A stretch of 9,235 nucleotides of DNA from positions 1 through 9,235 of the forward strand of contig JAOUDR010000078.1 of assembly GCA_029859185.1 (NCBI GenBank), in the 5' to 3' direction. The notes under the pieces were generated by a model that was not told the DNA's origin, ran no database searches, and saw nothing but the letters and a program-made list of their open reading frames with translations. This document shows, piece after piece, positions 6,489 through 9,235 of this stretch. A program made the translations under genes and the position numbers. Position 1 is the first letter of the stretch. Each line of letters opens with the position of its first letter. This DNA comes from Gemmatimonadota bacterium (lineage in GTDB: Bacteria; Gemmatimonadota; Gemmatimonadetes; Gemmatimonadales; GWC2-71-9).

Positions 6489-7481
6489 ATGCGACTCCTG
6501 ACGCGGTCCGACGTCCAGCGCCTCCTCCCCATGGCTGACGCCATCGTATTAGTGCGCGACGCGTTCCGCGCGCTCTCGGCCGGACAGGCCTCGGCACCGC
6601 TGCGCTCGGCGCTCCGCCCGCCTGGGCACGATGGGGTGACGCTCGTGATGCCGGGACACGTGGGCCCCACCGACGCGCTGGCGGTGAAGGTGGTTTCCGT
6701 CCGGAACGAGAATCCGGTGCGCGGGTTGCCGCGCATCAACGCCCTGGTCGTCCTGGTGGATGCCGCTACGGGAATCCCTGCGGCCGTGATGGACGGGCGC
6801 TACCTCACGGCGCTCCGGACCGGTGCGTCCAGCGGGGTGGCCACCGAGGTCCTGGCGCGCGCGGACGCCACCGTCCTGGCCATGATCGGCGCCGGCGCTC
6901 AGGCACAGGAGCAGATCCTCGCGGTCGCCGCGGTCCGACCGATCCGGCGGGTCCTCGTGTACGCGCGCCACGCCGACGTGGTCCAGACGTTCATCACGCA
7001 GATGGTGAAGCGGTGTGGACCCGGCATCGCGTTCGAGGCAGCCAAGTCCGCGGAAGACGCCGTCCGCCAGGCCGATGTCGTGTGCACGGCGACCACATCG
7101 CGCACGCCCGTGTTCGACGGCACTGCCGTGCGACCGGGTGTGCACCTGAACGGTGTCGGTTCTTATCGGCCTGACATGCGCGAGCTCGACGTCACCACGC
7201 TGCAACGCGCCGACCGAATCGTGGTGGACCAGCGCGAAGCGGCGCTCGAGGAGGCAGGCGAGCTGATTCAGGCCATCGCCGAGGGGGCCATCCCCGCGTC
7301 CGCGATCGACACGGAGCTGGGCGAGGTGATCGCCGGAACGAAGCCCGGGCGTGAGCGGCCCGACGACGTGACGTTGTTCAAGTCGGTCGGGAACGCGGTC
7401 CAGGATGCAGCGGTGGCGCACGCCGTCGTTGTCCGCGCGGAGCGCGACGGCGTGGGCACCGTGTGGGACCACGACCGGTGA
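6489..7481 (+). CDS. lhpI: Delta-1-pyrroline-2-carboxylate reductase (ornithine cyclodeaminase/mu-crystallin family)
   Basis: Protein of 330 residues, normal for the family. Seen: the substrate-side Lys67 in ALAVKVVS, RYLTALRTGA (104-113), the nucleotide-binding IGAGAQAQ (133-140) opening the Rossmann fold, ADVVCTATTS (195-204), GVGSYRPDMREL (222-233) and TLFKSVGNAVQD (295-306). Known: true ornithine cyclodeaminases carry a catalytic Asp in the block aligned with GSYRPDMREL; this protein has the ketimine-reductase type instead. Family members beside a trans-3-hydroxyproline dehydratase reduce delta-1-pyrroline-2-carboxylate to L-proline with NAD(P)H. That role is inferred from the next gene, whose product makes this very substrate. 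ATG 6489 is chosen because the family N-terminus (LLTRSDVQRLLPM) starts there; GTGGGG lies four bases upstream. Its stop overlaps the next start (GTGA). Alternatives are a related imino-acid reductase or alanine-dehydrogenase-like enzyme. The symbol follows the Azospirillum gene naming. Confidence 0.87.
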   Translation: MRLLTRSDVQRLLPMADAIVLVRDAFRALSAGQASAPLRSALRPPGHDGVTLVMPGHVGPTDALAVKVVSVRNENPVRGLPRINALVVLVDAATGIPAAVMDGRYLTALRTGASSGVATEVLARADATVLAMIGAGAQAQEQILAVAAVRPIRRVLVYARHADVVQTFITQMVKRCGPGIAFEAAKSAEDAVRQADVVCTATTSRTPVFDGTAVRPGVHLNGVGSYRPDMRELDVTTLQRADRIVVDQREAALEEAGELIQAIAEGAIPASAIDTELGEVIAGTKPGRERPDDVTLFKSVGNAVQDAAVAHAVVVRAERDGVGTVWDHDR

Positions 7482-8554
7482 CCCGCGCCAGCGGCAAGCC
7501 GATCCAGCCGTTTGGGCCGTTGGAGCATACGGCGCGCTGGCATCCACCGGCTGATTGGGTGCGGATTGCGACGGTGGATGCGCACACGGGCGGCGAGCCG
7601 TTCCGGGTCGTATGTGGCGGGTTTCCGGCGCTCGAAGGGGACACGATGCTGGCGCGCCGGCGCTTTGCCCGCGAACACCTCGATCATCTGCGTACGGTCC
7701 TTATGTGGGAACCGCGCGGGCACGCCGATATGTATGGCTGCCTGGTGACACGGCCCGTCACCGCTGGGGCGGACGTCGGTGTGCTGTTCATGCACAACGA
7801 GGGCTACAGCACCATGTGCGGGCATGGCATCATCGCGTTCGTGACAGTGGCGCTCGAGACGGGGATGTTCCCCATCGAAGAGCCCCAGACGACGCTCCGC
7901 ATCGATACGCCGGCCGGCCTGGTGACCGCGCGCGCGTTCGTGCGTGCGGGTCGCGTGCAACGTGTGGTCTTCCACAATGTGCCGGCGTTCGTCGTCGAGC
8001 TCGACGCCGAGGTCACGGTACCGGGGCTGGGTGCCATACGCTACGACCTGGCGTTCGGCGGCGCGTTCTATGCGTACGTCGAGGCACGGAGCCTGGGGCT
8101 GCACTGTCGTCCGGAGGACTATCGCGTGCTGATCGAGCGGGGCATGCAGATCAAGCGGGCCGTGATCGCGGCGCGTCCCGTCCAACATCCGTTCGAAGAC
8201 GACCTCGGGTTTCTCTACGGTACGATCTTCACGGGTCCGCCGGAGGACCCGGCGCACCACAGCCGCAACGTGTGCGTGTTCGCGGAGGGAGAGGTTGACC
8301 GCTCACCGACGGGAACCGGTGTGAGCGGCCGAGTGGCGATTCATCATGCGCGCGGGGATCTGGTGCCGGGCGCGGCGATCGTCGTGGAGAGCATCGTGGG
8401 GAGCAGCTTCGTTGGCCGGGTGGCCGAGGTGACACGGTTCGGTCCGTATGACGCCGTGATCCCGGAGATCGAGGGCAGCGCGCACATCACGGGCCGGCAC
8501 GAATTCGTGGTCGATCCCGCCGATCCCCTCCGGGAAGGGTTCTTCCTCCGTTAG
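7478..8554 (+). CDS. lhpH: Trans-3-hydroxy-L-proline dehydratase (proline racemase superfamily)
   Basis: Protein of 358 residues from GTG 7478, close to the human L3HYPDH enzyme in length. Seen: IATVDAHTGGEPFRVV (30-45), the first catalytic motif STMCGHG with Cys114 (111-117), GGAFYAYVEA (194-203), RNVCVFAEGEVDRSPTGTGVSGR (263-285, split here only for reading) and a C-terminal EGSAHITGRHEF block. Known: proline racemases and 4-hydroxyproline epimerases have a second Cys in DRSPCGTG; a Thr there, with the first Cys kept, marks trans-3-hydroxy-L-proline dehydratases. Here that residue is Thr278, so dehydration to delta-1-pyrroline-2-carboxylate is predicted rather than epimerisation. The upstream reductase would finish the route to L-proline. 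GTG 7478 is preferred because it overlaps the preceding TGA by four bases, typical of translational coupling; GTG 7463 would add five residues. The enzyme should be cytoplasmic and cofactor-free. No transporter or peptidase gene for hydroxyproline uptake lies in the window. Confidence 0.92.
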   Translation: MTRASGKPIQPFGPLEHTARWHPPADWVRIATVDAHTGGEPFRVVCGGFPALEGDTMLARRRFAREHLDHLRTVLMWEPRGHADMYGCLVTRPVTAGADVGVLFMHNEGYSTMCGHGIIAFVTVALETGMFPIEEPQTTLRIDTPAGLVTARAFVRAGRVQRVVFHNVPAFVVELDAEVTVPGLGAIRYDLAFGGAFYAYVEARSLGLHCRPEDYRVLIERGMQIKRAVIAARPVQHPFEDDLGFLYGTIFTGPPEDPAHHSRNVCVFAEGEVDRSPTGTGVSGRVAIHHARGDLVPGAAIVVESIVGSSFVGRVAEVTRFGPYDAVIPEIEGSAHITGRHEFVVDPADPLREGFFLR

Positions 8555-8585
8555 CGGTTTGCGGCCGGCCACGGCCGAACGACCG
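8555..8585 (+). terminator. GC-rich hairpin directly after the hydroxyproline operon
   Basis: CGGCCG (8562-8567) and CGGCCG (8572-8577) form a perfect six-pair stem around the loop GCCA, and an outer CGGT/ACCG pair (8555-8558 with 8582-8585) extends it across a small internal loop. It starts at the base after the TAG stop. There is no T-run, so it is not a classic intrinsic terminator; it may help termination or protect the 3' end. The rest of the 245-base gap to 8799 shows no convincing gene. Confidence 0.4.
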
Positions 8586-8799
8586 CCGAACCACTCCTTC
8601 AGTTCGTCCATCGATCGTCGCCGGCTGCCTGCCGGTCTCGGGAGGACGCTGCGACGTGGGCCAGCCGCGGCCATCGTCGTCGGTGTACCGCCGTCGTGAG
8701 CCCTGCCGGACCAGAACATCGCCTAGCCAGATAGCGACCTGCGCAGTGCCGGGTTCGGCGCCCACGCCGCCCGGCCGGTCGAATGCCTGGGAGGGATCG

Positions 8800-9235
8800 A
8801 TGCTCGAGTCACCCACCGCCTGCCGGCGTGTCCTCGCGGTCCTTGGTATCGCGGGGCTCGCATCCGCATGCGCGGATTCCGTCGAACCCGTGGCGGTGGC
8901 GTCCGTCGAGGTGACGTCGCCGCTCGGGGCGCTGCTGGACGTCGGCGGGACCGCGCAGTTGAGCGCGACCGCAATGAACCCGGCCGGTGAGGCCGTCAAC
9001 GGCATCTCCTTCACCTGGACCTCATCGAACCCGGACGTGGTCTCGGTCAGCGCCGCCGGATTCAGCGAGGCCCTCGGCGTCGGCACGGCAACCGTCCGCG
9101 CCGGCGCGGGTGGTGTCGGTGGAAGCCTGGCGATCCGCGTGGTGGACGCGGACCTCCCGGCGATCAGCGCACTCGCGCGGGACCCGTACATGGCAGCGCT
9201 CGTGGGGGTCCCGTCCGAGGACGTGCACGCCCGGC
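8800..9235 (+). CDS. Ig-like (Big_2) domain lipoprotein, N-terminal part
   Basis: 145 codons from ATG 8800, open at the window end. Seen: a basic N-terminus, a hydrophobic stretch (VLAVLGIAGLASAC, 11-24) ending in Cys24, a loose lipobox (Leu at -4 rather than -3), so export is likely and lipid attachment probable. Residues 33-116 read as one bacterial Ig-like group 2 domain: VASVEVTSPLGALLDVGGTA at its start, then the characteristic FTWTSSNPDVVSVS (71-84) and GVGTATVRAG (93-102) and a closing AIRVVD strand. Known: Big_2 domains are structural or adhesive modules of cell-surface proteins; what follows them decides function and lies outside the window. GGGAGGG about five bases before the ATG supports this start. 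There is no sign that it belongs to the operon upstream, from which it is separated by 245 bases. Confidence 0.85.
   Translation, partial: MLESPTACRRVLAVLGIAGLASACADSVEPVAVASVEVTSPLGALLDVGGTAQLSATAMNPAGEAVNGISFTWTSSNPDVVSVSAAGFSEALGVGTATVRAGAGGVGGSLAIRVVDADLPAISALARDPYMAALVGVPSEDVHAR

Noticed and set aside
7463..7477. Earlier GTG start for the dehydratase gene.
   Set aside because: The GTG at 7478 forms the classic GTGA four-base overlap with the upstream stop; the extra five residues add nothing conserved.
6489..7481. Ornithine cyclodeaminase proper.
   Set aside because: The block that holds the catalytic Asp in true ornithine cyclodeaminases reads GSYRPDMREL here, and the neighbour supplies a different substrate.
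6549..8260. Long minus-strand open frames opposite the reductase and dehydratase genes.
   Set aside because: Both plus-strand proteins show complete catalytic motifs; the antisense frames have no domain features.
7478..8554. Proline racemase or 4-hydroxyproline 2-epimerase.
   Set aside because: The second catalytic Cys is replaced by Thr (DRSPTGTG), incompatible with the two-Cys racemase/epimerase mechanism.
8487..9191. Minus-strand open frame across the 8555-8799 gap, including a protein-like MDELKEWFGG segment near 8612.
   Set aside because: It continues through the antisense of two real genes, has no recognisable domain and no clear start; treated as chance, though the short segment keeps me from being fully certain.
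1..9235. Search for CRISPR arrays, tRNA genes, insertion-sequence ends, phage or toxin-antitoxin genes.
   Set aside because: No spaced direct repeats, cloverleaf sequence, transposase or paired small-gene signature was seen by eye.

Overview
The window is GC-rich, chromosome-like bacterial DNA carrying nine protein-coding genes, two of them cut by the window edges. No rRNA, tRNA, CRISPR array, insertion sequence or phage gene was seen. High GC, many GTG/TTG candidate starts, a Hanks-type kinase with a membrane-embedded middle, a secreted Tat-type dehydrogenase, DinB and DUF1801 proteins and an Ig-like (Big_2) lipoprotein together resemble Gemmatimonadota or a related soil phylum. That placement is inferred from gene style, not from a marker gene.

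Layout. Positions 1-849 (minus) hold the N-terminal 283 codons of a metallo-beta-lactamase/beta-CASP ribonuclease-like protein. It is divergent from a short site-2-protease-type M50 membrane metallopeptidase (927-1643, plus). After about 125 bases comes a serine/threonine protein kinase (about 1771-3555, plus) with four predicted membrane helices after the kinase domain and a helical C-terminal tail. This converges on a minus-strand cluster transcribed from about 6348 down to 3641: a DUF1801 protein, a Tat-signal NAD(P)-dependent epimerase/dehydratase, a DinB-like protein and a secreted NTF2-like protein. The first three are separated by only 5 and 10 bases and look co-transcribed; the NTF2-like gene follows after 80 bases.

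Divergent from that cluster is a two-gene plus-strand operon. An ornithine cyclodeaminase/mu-crystallin-family reductase (6489-7481) overlaps by 4 bases (GTGA) a proline-racemase-superfamily enzyme (7478-8554). The second enzyme keeps the first catalytic Cys but has Thr in place of the second, which is the signature of trans-3-hydroxy-L-proline dehydratase. Together they form a complete two-step route: trans-3-hydroxy-L-proline is dehydrated to delta-1-pyrroline-2-carboxylate, which is reduced to L-proline. This is the most specific functional prediction in the window. A GC-rich hairpin follows the operon, then the start of a lipoprotein with an Ig-like fold (8800 to the window end).

Nothing here shows a clearly undescribed defence or mobile system. 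The points most worth a second look are the hydroxyproline module, the unusual kinase architecture, the exported dehydrogenase with its co-operonic partners, and two promoter-like elements lying so close to start codons that leaderless transcripts are plausible.
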